From: Notamacropus eugenii
Lineage: Eukaryota > Chordata > Mammalia > Diprotodontia > Macropodidae
NCBI RefSeq assembly: GCF_028372415.1
Contig: NC_092875.1
Span: 55,903,228-55,967,227 of the forward strand
Reading direction: 5' to 3'
DNA length: 64,000 nucleotides
Shown: in pieces, positions 1 to 12,329 of the stretch
Numbering within the stretch: position 1 is the first letter of the stretch
Layout: each line of letters opens with the position of its first letter
Notes under the pieces: model-generated
What the model was told of the DNA's origin: nothing
Databases searched by the model: none
Seen by the model: only the letters and a program-made list of their open reading frames with translations
Program-made: the position numbers and the translations under genes

Positions 1-150
1 GGTGAACTAAGTACTCTTCTGTAGATGAGGACATTTCAGCTCAGAGAGGTATGTGATTTGTCTAAGGTCACACAGTAAGTGTCTGAGGTGGGATCCAAAC
101 CTAGGTCATCTGAACTTCAGGTCTTGTATTCGATCTGTTATGCCAGGTGG
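1..150 (-). repeat. SINE fragment (MIR/tRNA-type), minus
   Basis: GTAGATGAGG, AAGGTCACACAGTAAGTG and GTCTGAGG...GGATCC are the reverse-strand hallmarks of these SINEs. Cut by the window start. Confidence 0.75.
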
Positions 151-154
151 GGAC

Positions 155-960
155 AAGTGCCAATGGTTGGAGAGTGAGGCAGTGCCTGGGATTGGGGTGT
201 GGTTAGGAGAAGTGTCTGGGGTTGGGGAGTGACTGGGGATAGTGCCCAGTACTGGGGAGTGGTCAGGGACAGTCCCCAGCATTGGGGGAGAGCACAGAGA
301 CAGGGGTTGGGGGTAACTGGGGACACTGTCTGGTGTTGAGGTTAGGGGCAATTCTCTGAATTGGGATACAGTTTTGGGTAGTGCCCGTGATTGAGGTGTG
401 GTTGGTGATAGTCCCTGTGCTTTGGGCATGGATGGGGGCAATACTTAGGGTTAGAGGCTAATTGGAGGCAGTGTAGGGGTCTGGGAAGGTTAGGGGCAGT
501 TCCCAGAAATGGGAAATAGTCAGGGGAAATGCCTGGATTTCAATGAAGGTAGGAAGTCCTTGGGATTGAGCGCTAGGGGGAAGGGCTTGATGTGGAGGTT
601 GCTTGGAGACCGTGCCCAGATTTGGGGGATGGTCAGGGAAATTACAGGGTTGGAGATGGCCAGGGGAAGTGTTTGTCATGGAATTGTCTGGGGGACAGTG
701 ACTAGGATTTGGGACGAGGAGGGATGGTTGGTAATGGTGCCTGGGTTTGGGGGATGGTTGGGTTCAGTTCTGAGGTTGAGAAGTGGCCAACATTAGTGCC
801 TAGTGTTGTTTAGCGATACCAGGCAGTCCCTGGAATTTCTTGATAATGGAAATGGTTCCTAAGTCTGATGGGCAGGGCCAGCATACCGGGGTTAAAGAAA
901 AGTGACTATGGCTGGAGGTTGACTGGGGACAGTGGGGAGTGGTCTGAGTAGTGTCTGAGT
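155..960 (+). repeat. Degenerate minisatellite, about 40-bp unit
   Basis: Recurring units of the form GACTGGGGATAGTGCC followed by AGTACTGGGGAGTGGTC, all G-rich on this strand and strongly diverged from each other. It resumes at 1676-1860 after inserted repeats. Reading frames across it are incidental. Confidence 0.7.
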
Positions 961-1039
961 CGGGAGGGAGGGAGCAGTATTTGAAGGGTTGTTACATGGA
1001 AGGAGGATTAGATGTGTTCTTCTTGAACCCACTGGGCAC

Positions 1040-1200
1040 TGCCAGGAGCAAGGGATGGCAAATTTAGGCTTGAGGTAAGGAAAAACTTCCTGCTAACCAT
1101 AAGAACTAGCCAAAAGAGGAACCAGCTGCTTCTGGAGGTCGCAGGTACTCCCCTCTATGGAGAGCTTTAAGCAAGGCTGAAGGACTACTGGGGGAGCCAG
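1040..1200 (+). mobile_element. CR1-clade LINE 3' fragment
   Basis: GGCAAATTTAGGCTTGAGGTA, AAAAACTTCCTGCTAACC and the TGGAGGTC...GAGAGCTTTAAGCAAGGCTG block match the region just after the reverse-transcriptase end of the CR1-like LINE also seen at 16 and 18 kb. Confidence 0.65.
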
Positions 1201-1616
1201 GCTTAGATACTTAACTGGCTGTGTGATCGACTCTCTCAGCATCAGTTGCCTCATCTGTAAAATGGGAATAGTCTTATCCTTCACTTCAAAGGGTAACTGT
1301 AAGAATCAAAGGAAATGATGTTGGTCAAATGCTTTGCAAACCTCAAATGCTTTTAAATGTCAGAGATGGTGATAGTGTTGTAGATTAATAATAATAATTA
1401 TTATGTCAGCTAGCATTTATATAGCACTGTAAGGTTTGTTAAGTATTTTCATATATTGTCTCGTTTGATCCCCACAAAAGCTCTAGGAAGTAGGTATTTT
1501 TATTACACCTTTTTTTATGGATAGAACTGAGGCAGAAGGGGGAAGGGAATTGCCTAGGGCCACACAACCAGCGTCTGAAGCAGAGTTTTAAGTCAAGTCT
1601 TCCCGACTCCACACTA
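1200..1616. repeat. Two MIR-type SINE fragments (plus, then minus)
   Basis: 1200-1375 reads plus (ACTGGCTGTGTGA, GCCTCATCTGTAAAATGGGA). 1385-1616 reads minus (TATAGCACTGTAAGGTTTG, GAACTGAGGCAGA, GCCACACAACCAGCGTCTGA). They sit inside the minisatellite. Confidence 0.75.
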
Positions 1617-1675
1617 TTCAAATATGGGTTGGTTTCTGTACCCTTTGAGTCTCTGAGACTCTGTGATCCTGTGAG

Positions 1676-1860
1676 GGACTGGGGTTGAGGGATAGTTGGG
1701 GGTGGGGTGGGAAGTGTCTCAGCTGATGGACTGGTTTAGAACAATGCCTAGGTTTGGGAAGCAGGAGGGGGTGGTGCTTAGGGTTGGGAATGGCCGGAGG
1801 CTTGACACAGGGGAGGGGAATCAGAAATTGTCCCTGGAGTTGGTGGGTAGCTAGTTCTCT
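1676..1860 (+). repeat. Minisatellite, second part
   Basis: GACTGGGGTTGAGGGATAGT and related G-rich units continue the array that starts at 155, on the other side of the inserted SINEs. Confidence 0.6.
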
Positions 1861-1989
1861 GGGAGTCAGCAGCCTGGATGTTGGTGTTTGAGGGAAATGC
1901 CTTCTGGAGGGGGTGCTTCTGGGACCACAGCCCAGTTTGGATGGACTCTCCTCTCTTGGTGGCAAGGGGCCGGGAGTAGCTTTATGAAG

Positions 1990-2960
1990 TGTCCTGGCAC
2001 AAGGGCCCATCATTTAGAAAGCACTTGCAGCTGACTCCTGGCCATAGTTCCACCTTCTCCTCTTCTCTGGATTGCAGGAGGGAGGGGGAGTCCAACTGTG
2101 CTGCTCCAGGGGGTTGTGTTTGCTTATGGTTCCTCGCACCCCGTATTGCTCTGCCCCCATTCCTGAGGTTAGCAGGTTCAGGATGGGATTCTCCCAGAAG
2201 TGGTATGCCTTTTCCTCCATCCTCTAGCCTGTACTACCACCCAGGCCCTAGCCTCCATCTGTTCCCATCTCCCCAGCACCCCCATCTTTCATTTTCTCCA
2301 TCCCCCATCTTTCAACTTGCAGCCCCCACAATCCTTTGTCTCCTCTCCCCTCAGTCCCCTAGTTCCCAAATATCGGGCTAGAAAAAGCAACAGAACCAGC
2401 TTTCTGAAGGCTTCCTTAGTTCCCCAGAGGGTACCCCTCATCTCCCCAAAGCTAGGAATCTCAGCCCCCCCCCCCCACCCCAGTTGGGCCTCAGGAATCT
2501 GGCCTCCTACCCAGTCCCTCCCCTCTTTCCCTGGCCTGGCTGTCTCCCTCCCCGGAATGTGCTCCTTGGCCCCCGACGGCGTCTACACCTCCTGGCCTGG
2601 AAAAGAGATCACGGCGCCACCAAGGAGGCCTGTTAAACCCATCCTTCTCCCAAGCCCAGGAGTTCTGGGGTGGCTGACAGACTCCCCCACCCCTTTATCA
2701 GTTCCTTACTGTGGCTCCTTGGGAGAGCCAAGGAGGCCAGGTTGGAGGCAAGGAGACACTCTGTCAGGGTTTCACTTCTGAAATAATTATCTACATTTGA
2801 AGCTGACAGAAGTGGATATTTTATTATGCTTTCAAACTCCTATGGCTCTTACATGTACACTCTAGCAGAGACCCCCTCAAGTGGGATGTCACTCATACAT
2901 TTTCTCTCTTTTTTTAGAGGATAAGGTATTCTCTCACTTCTTTGGTAAAAGGGAATAAGA
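1990..2960. other. GC/pyrimidine-rich stretch, no gene recognised
   Basis: Open frames exist (for example 2200-2781, plus) but are Pro/Ser-rich products of C-rich DNA with no domain. The section 2,520-2,760 is less repetitive, keeps CpGs and contains TEAD-like GGAATGT and GATA-like TTATCAG motifs, so it could be an old regulatory element. Confidence 0.3.
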
Positions 2961-4800
2961 ATTTAAGTGCCTACTATGTGCCAAGCAGTGGGCTAAATCT
3001 TTTCCAAATGTGATCTCATTTGATCCTCACAAAAACCCTGGGAGGTAGATGCTGTTATTCCAATTTCACAGTTAAGGAAACTGAGGCAGACAGTGACTTA
3101 TTAAGTGACTCATTCACACAGCTGGTGTTGAAGGCAGGATTTGAACTCAAATCTTCCTGATTTCAGGTCCCCTGCTCTATCTACAGCAGCCCTAGCTGCC
3201 TTTGGTCATACCCCTCCCTTGCTCAGACACCTTTGCTGGCTCTCTGTTGCCTATAGCTCCTTAGTATGGCATTCAAAGCCCTCCATAACATGGTTCCATC
3301 TTGGCTTTGAAGACTTTCTTCAAATCCCTCCCCTGGGATGATTTGGTATAAAAGATAGAGCTGGACTTGGAGACAGGAATAACTGGGTTCACATCCAGTT
3401 CAAATCTGCCCAGGCAGAGCAAATTCTCTGAGAATCAGATCATAGATTTAGGATGTCAGAGGACATGGAGTCCAACCCTTTCATTTTACGTATGAGGAAA
3501 CTGAGGCCTAGAGATAAGTGATAGATAATAAGTGTCAGAGCCAGGACTTAAACCTAGATTATTGGACTCCAAATACATATCTTTTTCTATTGTACTGTCT
3601 CAGTTTCCATATCTATAAAATGGGAACAATAATACCTGTAATCATTGTCTTATAAGGTTGGAGTGAGACAAGTGAAATCATGTTTATAGAGTACTTTGCA
3701 AACTTTGAAGTTCTATATAGATGTCAGATATTCTTATGATTACAAGTATTATAAGTATTGTTTTGATTCCCTCCAAATCCAGTCAATCCTGGTAGTATAA
3801 TACAGTTGAAAGTCCCCTGGACTTGAAGTCAGAACATGTGGCTTCCAATCTGGTGTGACCTTAGGCAAATCATTTCCCTTCCTCAGTTCTCCCACCTGTA
3901 TAATTAGGTCATTCTAGAGGATTTCTAAGACCTATTCTAAATGTGATGTCTGTAATCTACGGTCCTACGACCTTGTTTCACTTTGCCTCTTGTCTACAAT
4001 CATTCCTGGGTACTATCCCTCATTCCTGGGTCTTGAGTTGAGAAAGCAATCATGCTTAAGAAATGTTTGCTAAATGGAATGAAGTATGCTGAGATATCCA
4101 GCCTTCCCAGTTTTTGGTTGGTCATGGACTCCTCTCCTGGCCAAAGTCCAACCCCACCACCCACGGGGTCCTCCCCCTCCCTCGCTGTCCCTATTGGTTC
4201 ACAAGATTAAGTCCAGAAGCCAGCCAAATCTGAGGGAGGATGAGAAAGACAAGAAGAGAGAGGAACCACTGAGAAATGATGGGAAAGGATGTCTCTTGGT
4301 AGGGGATCAAATATGGCAGGATATATGGAGTCTATCAGTTCTCATTCTGGAGGACCTTGAATACCAGGAGAAAGAAGTAACATGGCATGGTAAGAAGGGT
4401 AATGATCTCATCAGCAGAAGAGCTGGGTTTGAGTCCTGGCTTTCTCAATAATAGCCATGGGGCTGTTGTCCAGTCAGTTTTCTTTTATTCAGCCTCAGTT
4501 TGCTCATCTGTAAAATGGGCATTATGATGTTTGCCCCTGTCTACCTCAAGAGGATGTTGTGATAAGGATGACATGAGATAATATATGCAAACCATAAAGT
4601 AATATAAGCATGTAACAATAACAGCTGATACTTCTTTAGCACTTGGTTTGCAAAACGTTATGTGCATCATCTCATTTGAGATTCAGAAAGGATTCTGCAA
4701 AGTAGATATTATAGAGATTGTCATCTTCCTTTCACTGATAAGGAAGCTGAAACTCAGAAAGGTTAAGTCTATTACAGAGCCTAGACTTTTCCCTACAGAC
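2960..4800. repeat. Cluster of MIR/THER SINEs and a LINE-2 fragment
   Basis: 2960-3195: minus MIR (CTACTATGTGCCAAGCAGTG, GGAAACTGAGGCAGACAGTG). 3195-3335: plus L2 piece (GCATTCAAAGCCCTCCATAAC). 3430-3600: minus THER/MIR-type (GAGGAAACTGAGGCCTAGAG). 3600-3740, 3800-3985 and 4380-4640: plus MIR-type pieces. 4640-4780: minus piece. All are diverged. Confidence 0.75.
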
Positions 4801-6640
4801 AATGGGGAGCCATGGAAAGTGCCTGATCAGGGAAAGTTTGTAAGCAGAATTGGACTTTGGGAAGATGACTTTGGTAGCCCACATAGCAGGGGCTGGATTT
4901 GGAGAAACTAGAGAACATTGGGGTCATTCTTTAGGCATTGTCCCAAAGGTTAATGGAGCCTTCAAAGTGATGGGGCTTGGGTGAGAGGCAGAATCATGGG
5001 GTTACTGTTCCCAGTGCATTCTGGGCTGTGCTAGGCTTGTCTGGATGGCTTCTCTTGGGCTGTAGATGTCTCAGTCCCCAAGTGGGAGGGATTAGCCAGG
5101 TCCTGGGGTTGGGGAAACTAAGAGGCTAGAAGAAGAAAGAATTGGTGGAATCTTCAGGGCTGGGCCTCCTGAGCTTAGCTCTTCCGGGTGTCCTGGGAAG
5201 TCTAGCTATTTTCCTTCCTAGAGCTGAAGTCCACAGTCCTCCTGCCTCCATAGAACTCCAGTCTCTCTCCTTTCTATCTCTTTTGCACAAAATAACCACA
5301 GTGATTTTCCCAGAGCCTATCTTGGAACATGCTTCTCCTTTCCTGAAGAATAATGAATCTCTGTTTGCCTAGCAGGGAATACAGAGCTTTGCCCCTAATA
5401 GGTCCTTTATAAATGTTTTCTGAATTGACTATTGAATTATTGACTCTCCATTTTCCCTTACATGGATTCCCTGTCCATGTATCATCCCCTTCTCATTCCC
5501 TACAGATTGGGTCTCCCTGAGAAGCCCCCAAGGTCTGGGTCTTCTCCTCCCCTCCTTTGGGGCTCCAGGCTCTCCACTCCAGGTCCCCTCCTTCAGCTTT
5601 GACTTTCAGGTGTTATGTGTCAGGGAAGGAGGGGAATGCAAGTGGGAGAAGAGGGAAGACAAAGGGAGCTGCAGGATTGGGGACAAACTTACAGCAGGAA
5701 TGGGGAAGAGGGGGCCTCAATTTTCTCTTTCAGGGAAAAATCCTGGAAACTAGGTCGCTGAGTCAGGGCCCTGAGCTGGGGGGAGGGTCTTGGATTCTGA
5801 TGTGGCTGGACAGGCAGACTGGAAGGAGGGGGGCAGGAGGCTGTTTGGGGGACAGGGAAGGAGGGAGCGCCTACTCTCAAACCTCAGGTATGTCCTAATG
5901 GCTTGGCCAGGGTGGGGGTGGAGGTTATGAGTCTTCTTAGGCTCCAGAAACAACCCCCTCTGCCAACTTCCCCCTCCTAGTTTCCCCCTTTGGGACCCCA
6001 GTAACCTATGGGCCTTTAGCCCTCCCAGATTTCCTTGTCCTCAGGCCCAACCCAAGGGCCTCTGGTACCACGTGGTCCCAGCTTCTCCACCCAGGTTTCA
6101 GTCCTGCCCCTCTCCCCTCCTTCCATCCAGCTCCTCTAGCTGTTCCAGGCCTTAAGCCCCAGCACTTCCAGGATCCATCTTCTACTGTCTCATTCCTCAG
6201 GCCCTAGTTCGGTCTCCTCTCCTCCAGGTTATAACTGCCCTTGGGTCCAGTCTCTTCTGTCCCTGGTCCGCTTCCTGTCCTAGTCCTTACAATCCCTCAA
6301 GTCCCATGGCCCCTCTCCCAGTCCCTCCTCTCCGCAGTCTCTAACCCTCCCACAGATTTCAGCCTCTCAGACTCCAGCCTTCTCTCCTCTCTCTGCTGCC
6401 CCCCCAACCCCCCATTCTCTCCAAGTTCTTGACTCTGCCAGGATGCCTTCTAACCCCAGGTTCTCCAGCCCTATAAGGTCCTAACATGTTCAGGGGATCA
6501 GGGACAGGACCTATCTCCAACTAAACTGTGAAGCTGGTGGGGCTTGTCAGTAAATAGGTGCCATAATAAGTATATATGTATACGATAAGTAATTAGATAA
6601 TTAACAGAGGAGGGCACTGGAATTAAAGGGGATCAAGAAA
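4800..6640. other. Unassigned, pyrimidine-rich from 5,950
   Basis: No recognisable exon. It includes an AP-1/NF-E2 type GCTGAGTCA at 5757-5765 and a palindromic E-box, ACCACGTGGT, at about 6067-6076. From 5,950 to 6,470 the C/T-rich text (CCAGTCCC, CCCAGGTT repeated) may be another decayed minisatellite. Confidence 0.3.
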
Positions 6641-6739
6641 GGCTTCATGTTGTATTTTAAGGGGGAGTTGAAGGAATCCAGGAAGGACAGGAGCTGGAGC
6701 AGAGAAAGGAGAGCATTCCAGACATGGAGGACAGTGTTT

Positions 6740-7445
6740 TGGGGGAGCTACCCTGGGGCAGGCCCTCATCACCTCCTGCCAGGACTACTGGAGGAGCTGC
6801 TGGTGCCTCTGCCTGCCACAAGTCTCTCTCTACCCCAGCTCCTTGACCTCTCAGCTGTCAGAGAGATCTCGATAAAATGGTCTGACCATCTACACCCTCC
6901 ACCCCCAAACACATTCAATAAACTCTACTGGCTCCCAGTCATCTCCAGGACCAGTTATAAAATCCTTGATTTGGTGTTCAAAGCCCTTTATAACTTGGTC
7001 CCTCCCTCCCTTTCCAATCTTCTTAAACCTTAAATCTTCTCCAACTCCTGTGTATTCTTCAATCCAGTGACAAGGTGACTCTGGTGTTCTTCTAACAAGA
7101 AATCTCATTTCCCAACTCTGGGCATTTTCCCTGGCTATTCCTCATGCTTGGAACTCTCTCCTTTCTTATCTCCTCCTCCCTATTTCCCTGGCTTCCATCA
7201 AGTTCCCTCTAAAATCCCGCTCTGTATAGGAAGCCTTTCTCAGTCCCCCTTAATTGTAGTGCCCTCACTCTGCTGATCATCTCTAATTTATCCTGTCCAT
7301 AGCTTGTTTGTACAGAGTTATTTGCATATTGTCTCCCATTAGACTAATGGGTCTTTGAGGACAGGGACTGTCCTTTACCTTTTTACCTCCAGCACTTTAG
7401 CACAGTCCCTGGCACATAGAAGGAACTCAATAAATGTTTGTCGAC
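6740..7445 (+). mobile_element. LINE-2 3' end
   Basis: CTCATCACCTCCTGCCAGGAC, CCATC..CACCCTCC, TTCAAAGCCCTTTATAACTTG, GAGGACAGGGACTGTC and GTCCCTGGCACATAGAAGG...CAATAAATGTTTG are in the order of the L2 3' region and tail. Confidence 0.85.
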
Positions 7446-8264
7446 TCTTCCCTGCCTTCAGTGACTAGCCTTCCCTTCCCAGGCGTCTTCTGTTCTGGAG
7501 AGAAGAATCTCTAGTCCTGAAACATCCTTGACCATTCAGTCCCTTGGCTGGCTGGGGCCAAGCAGTAGGTGTCACCACCAACACCAAGCTGATACTCACA
7601 TGTCAACATGAAGCTTATGGATTCATGGGCTGGGAGGTCCCTGCTAGAGGGGTTTCAAGGACTCCTGTCCTTCAAAGGTAGCTTGGGGGTCCCAAAGGGA
7701 AACTACCCTTCTCTTCTCCCAGTATAATACTGATCCCAGCAGAAGTGCTCACGGGAAAGAGTTGGGAGATGAGCTCTACATAGCAAGGGCATGATCAGAG
7801 AGGATTTCTAGAGGTAATATCTCAAGCATTGGGTCTTTAGGGACTCAGATGATCCTGAAGCAGGTAGGGTATCCTTTGGAGCAGGGCTTTGCCTACCTAT
7901 TTCTTTGGAAGCTACTGAGAGTTGGATTTTGTATACTGCATCAGTTGAGACCTAACCTTTGCCTCCTTATTGGCCCTTAGCCTATGAATATAAAAGAATA
8001 TAAAGCTTTGGTAGGAGAAAGCAACTGGGTCCTAGAAGGCAGATCCCTGGATCTGCATTTTAATTCAGATATGTTATGGGACCTTAGGGTCAAAATTTTC
8101 CCACTTTGAAAATCTTGGAATTCCCTCATTCCCCTCCACTGCCTGAGAGAGGAAGCTGGGAATTCTGGGACGTCCCAAGCCCTGTCAGATGACTTTACCT
8201 CCTCTGAGACGCCCCAGGGCCTGACTCTTCACTGACAAACCAGAATCACCACCCCAGTCACCAT

Positions 8265-8838
8265 TGTAAAAATCATGAAAATTGTGAAAGTAGAATGGTT
8301 AATGACCTGACTAACCATGCAGATCTGCTTGAGTTTCCTTACTATCTAGAGGAAGCTGAACTGACCTGGGAATCAGAATCATCTAATCAGGAGGCAGACT
8401 GAGCACCTCTCAATCTGGACATAGATGGCATCCATGTTGTGTTTGCTGAACTGCAAATTTCCTTGAAAAGGACAATTATTGAAAACATGATTACAGGGCT
8501 CTCCTTATTCTGATAAGCCCTCCACCCAAGCTGAAAGGAGTTTAATCTAATGTAGAGGAGGCCCACTGTTCTATTCACACTTGGGTAGAGACAGATTTTC
8601 TTTTTGACCAGATCCAGAAAGTGGTCTGATAGAAGGGTATTTTCTCTGTCTGGAGATGAGGTGATGATAAAGCAACCTCAGCTTCTGTTGGAAAGGTTTA
8701 CAAACTTTGTACCCCAACTCCAAGGGGAGCTCAGCCTTGGACTGCAGCTCCACGTGCATGCTTTGCCTGCTTGACAGAAATAAACATGCAGACAACCTAA
8801 TGTGTTTGTCTTTCTTAGATTAAACTCTGAGGTTGACA
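8265..8838 (+). mobile_element. Putative class I solo LTR
   Basis: 574 bp from TGTAAAAATC to GGTTGACA, flanked by CCAT at 8261-8264 and 8839-8842, a 4-bp duplication typical of class I ERVs. AATAAA at about 8778-8783 is followed by a GT/T-rich downstream element, as in the R region of an LTR. No internal viral sequence adjoins it. The family is not identified. Confidence 0.55.
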
Positions 8839-9551
8839 CCATAAAGTTAGGCACTGGCCCTGGTCCCCTGTACTTAGTCTCAGTGGAGGACTCGTAAAGA
8901 TGACAGAAGATGCTATGTTAGCTTTGATGAGGCCTCTGAGGGTAGCTCTGTCGCCAGGCGAGACAACCTAGTGGAACATGACTGGGTGGGGAGCCTGCAG
9001 TGGGTTTCTTAGCATACATATGCAAGGATAGAAATATATGGCACACATGGACATGCAAACGTGTGCGTGTCCATGCATGCATGTACACGCGCACCTAGAT
9101 GCACATGTACAAGTATATGTAAATCCAAGATTGCTGACCTCAGGCCCATAGACTCAGTGTGTCCTCATGCTCCAAAGGCTCCAACTCTTGGGAAGTTCTG
9201 TCCTATTGAGGTGAGCCCTTCTTTTTCCTTACTAAGGGAAGGTTGTGTCCAATTTGTTTCTGGTTTTGAAAAGACTTGAATAAAAGGTAAGATCAAGGGC
9301 AGAAAATGGAAGATGAATTTAAAAAATGAGTGTTATAGTCTTCCTGGAAGAACAATGACAGAAATTCAACCAGAATGAACCATGGATGGTGAAACGTATG
9401 AAAGATAACAAAACAGTCACCGTTTGACCACACTGTTGGGACAAGAGGAAGATCAAAGAAGGAACAGATCTGCTCTCTGGTAGGATGATGGCAACAGATG
9501 ATTTTGCTTCTGTTTTCTCTCCCAGGCATCAGTAAACATTTATTAGGTGCT

Positions 9552-9800
9552 GGGGCAGCTAGGTGGTGCAGTAGCTAAAGTACAGGGCCTGAAGTCAGGA
9601 AGACTCATCTTATTGAGTTCAAATCTGGCTTTAGACACTTACTAGCTATGTGACCTTGGGCAAGTCACTTAATCTGGTTTGCCTCAGTTTCCTGTAAAAT
9701 GAGCTGGAAAAGGAAATGGCAAATTATTCTAGTGTCTTTGCCAAGAAAGCCCCAAATGGGGTCATGAAGACTTGGACACAACTAAAAAATAAATGAACTA
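9552..9800 (+). repeat. tRNA-derived SINE with RTE-like 3' part
   Basis: GGGGCAGCTAGGTGGTGCAG (A-box region), GAGTTCAAATC (B box), GACCTTGGGCAAGTCACTT and the GAGCTGGAAAAGGAAATGGC...ACACAACTAAA tail. Near full length. Confidence 0.9.
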
Positions 9801-9804
9801 GAGG

Positions 9805-10205
9805 TGCAGAAAGAGGCAAAAGACAATTCCTTCTCTCAAGGAGTTTACAATCTAATAGAGGAGACAGCATACAGACAAATATGTACAAAACAAGCTATAG
9901 ACAGAATAACACAGAAGAGACTGGGATTAAGAAGGATTGGGGAAGCCTTCCTGTAGAAGGTGGGATTTTCTTTGAGATTTAAAGGAAGCCAGGGGAGGTC
10001 ATTTGTCAGAGAGAAGGAGGAGGGAGAGGATTTCAGACCACCAGAGAGAATACTGGGAGCAGAGAGATGGATGCCAGTGTCACTGGATGGAAGAGTACCT
10101 AGGAATAAGAACTAAGAAGACTGAAAAGGTAGGAGAATGGATTTGAGCTCCTAGTGGGAAAAGTAGATAAAAAATAGCTAAGAGTTTGATGAAGTCCAAG
10201 GCAAG
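9805..10205 (-). mobile_element. LINE-2 fragment, minus
   Basis: CAAGGAGTTTACAATCTAATAG, GAAGCCTTCCTGTAGAAGG and GGGAGCAGAGAGATGGATGCC are the reverse complement of the L2 3' region. Confidence 0.8.
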
Positions 10206-10211
10206 TGAGGA

Positions 10212-10437
10212 GATGATTATGTTGTTGTTGGGTCTAACTCTTTGTGATCCCATATAAGATCTTCTTGGCAAAGATCCTATAGTGGTTTGCCACTTTCCTC
10301 CCCAGTGACTTAAGAGGTTAAGTGACTTACCAGATTCACACAGCTAGTAAAATGTCTGAGGCTGGATTTGAACCCAGGTCTTCCTGACTCCAAGCCCAGC
10401 ATTCTATCCCCTGACGATATACCTAGCTGCTGTCTGA
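10212..10437 (-). repeat. tRNA-derived SINE with RTE-like 3' part, minus
   Basis: CTAACTCTTTGTGATCCCAT, TTCTTGGCAAAGATCCTATAG, CACACAGCTAGTAAAATGTC and CTAGCTGC. Near full length. Confidence 0.88.
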
Positions 10438-11300
10438 GATAACACTAACTGCCTTCCACTCGTTCACATCACCAATCCTAGAACAGCAATTCACGGTGCT
10501 AAAAGACCTGGGGCTTGTGATTGCTGAGCTACTGAAAAATTGTAGACAATGGAGTATTGGCCACAGCACTAGAGATGGGTAAGTGTTCTGATTTTCACAA
10601 GAGGGAAGGAGGTAGAATCTTCAAATTATAGACCAGAAGGTTTGATTTCCATTTTCAGCAAAATTTTAGAAACATTATTAAAGTTGTGTTTTTCAATCAT
10701 TGATCACTGAGTCAATATGGGTTCATCAATAAAAGGTCTTGCTGGTCTCATTTCATTTCCCTTTTGGACAGGATTACTATTCAACTTAATTCAATTCCAT
10801 GCACAATTAGTTAAGTTTTTCCTATGGGGAAAAAATCTGTGCTAGACACTTGAGATACAAAGGTAGAAACAAAATAGCCTTCGAAGAGCTTAACCTCTCA
10901 TCCATAAAATGGAGAGATAACAAGAGCACGTTTCCTATAGGGGTGTTGTGAGAATTAAATGAGATGATATATGTAAAACATGTTGCAAACTTTAGAGAGA
11001 GATATAAATGCTAGCTGTATCAATAGTTATTACAATCAATGGGTAGATGCAACATGTACAAAGATACAGTAAGAAAAAAGATAAACGCAAAATACAGAAT
11101 TTTTGGGGTTTGGATCTGTGGTTTCATTATGCAGAGAACTTCCTATGAGGAAAGTTCGGGGTCTTATTGTCTTAAGAGTTGCCTTAGAGCACTGAGAGGC
11201 TAAATTACTTGTTCAAGGCGACACAGTTTCTTGTTGTCAGAGGCAAGATTTGACCACTGACCTTCTTGACTTTGAGGTTAGGAATACAAAGTAATTTCAG
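10438..11300. other. Unassigned, LINE/SINE relics
   Basis: TCGAAGAGCTTAACCTCTCATCCATAA and GAATTAAATGAGATGATATA near 10,880-11,000 resemble L2 and MIR ends. The rest is not recognised. Confidence 0.35.
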
Positions 11301-11302
11301 AA

Positions 11303-11348
11303 GAGAGAGAGAGAGAGACAGAGAGAGAGAGAGACAGAGAGACAGAGA

Positions 11349-11384
<36 letters not shown>

Positions 11385-11457
11385 CAGAGACAGACAGAGA
11401 CAGAGACAGACACACAGAGACAGAGACAGAGACAGAGAGACAGAGAGAGACAGAGAA
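11303..11457 (+). repeat. (GAGACA)n/(GA)n microsatellite
   Basis: About 155 bp of GAGAGA and GACAGA hexamer-like units. It generates long Arg/Glu/Asp and Ser/Leu shadow frames. Confidence 0.95.
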
Positions 11458-11549
11458 CTAATGAGTAAGGGAGAAAGAAAGGCTTTTTTTGAAGGTTGGT
11501 GCCTGGGCTGTGCTTTGGAGTTTTCTGGGACTTTACAAGGCATGTGACA

Positions 11550-12250
11550 CAACCTGGGCAAAGACATGAGGAAAGAAGATGGGATGTTCTATACTAGAAA
11601 CAGTTTGACTGGAAGGGAGAGTGTGAGAAAGGGAATAACGTAAAATAGATTGGAAAGGTAGGTGGGGAGTCCTATTGAGAAGAGCTTTCAATGTCAGACT
11701 AAGGATTTGGTGGGAAGTAGGGAGACACTGAAGATGTTCGAGTAGGTTAGTGACATGGTCAGGTATGTATTGCAAGAATGCCAATTTTGGGGCTGTGTGG
11801 AGGGAGGAAGAGATTAGAAGCAAAGAGATAAATGAAAAATATTTATCAGCAACTTCTCTCAACAGCCAAGCATTGTGCTAAAGACAGGATAAAAAGCAAT
11901 GGCAAAAACATAGTCCTTTCCTTCAAGGAGCTCCTATTGTATAATGAGGGAAACACTATGCAAACAACTATGTACATACAGAATATACATAGTGTAAATG
12001 GGAGGTAATGTCAGAGGGAAGGAGCCAACAGCCAAAGAGACTAGGATTCTTACAGAAAGTGTTTGAGTTGAGACTTGATGGAAGTCAGGGAAGCTAAAAG
12101 TCTGAGCTGAAAGACAGCATATTGGGGAAGGGCAATGATCGAAAAGGCACAGAATTGGGAGGAGGGATGTTGTGTGCAAGGGACAGCAAGAAAGTCTGGA
12201 ATATTATTTATTACTGGAAGTATATTGTTATTGGAACATGGAGTATATGG
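11550..12250 (-). mobile_element. LINE-2 fragment, minus
   Basis: TGGTGGGAAGTAGGGAGACACTG, GTTAGTGACATGGTCAGG, CAAGGAGCTCCTATTGTATAATG and GGAAGTCAGGGAAGC: reverse complement of L2. Confidence 0.75.
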
Positions 12251-12253
12251 AAG

Positions 12254-12325
12254 GAGCTAGGTAGTTCAGTGGACAGAGCACTGGGCCTGGAGTCAGGAAG
12301 ACCTGAGTTCCAATCCAACAAATGA
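12254..12325 (+). repeat. SINE 5' fragment
   Basis: GAGCTAGGTAGTTCAGTGGA through CCTGGAGTCAGGAAGACCTG and GTTCCAATCC. Only the tRNA-like head. Confidence 0.8.
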
Positions 12326-12329
12326 GGAT

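Noticed and set aside
155-960. CRISPR-like array
   Set aside because: The repeats are contiguous and diverged, without unique spacers, in a vertebrate genome. It is a minisatellite.
2200-2781. 193-codon plus-strand frame
   Set aside because: Pro/Ser-rich product of C-rich DNA, no recognisable domain, no splice context or conserved motif.
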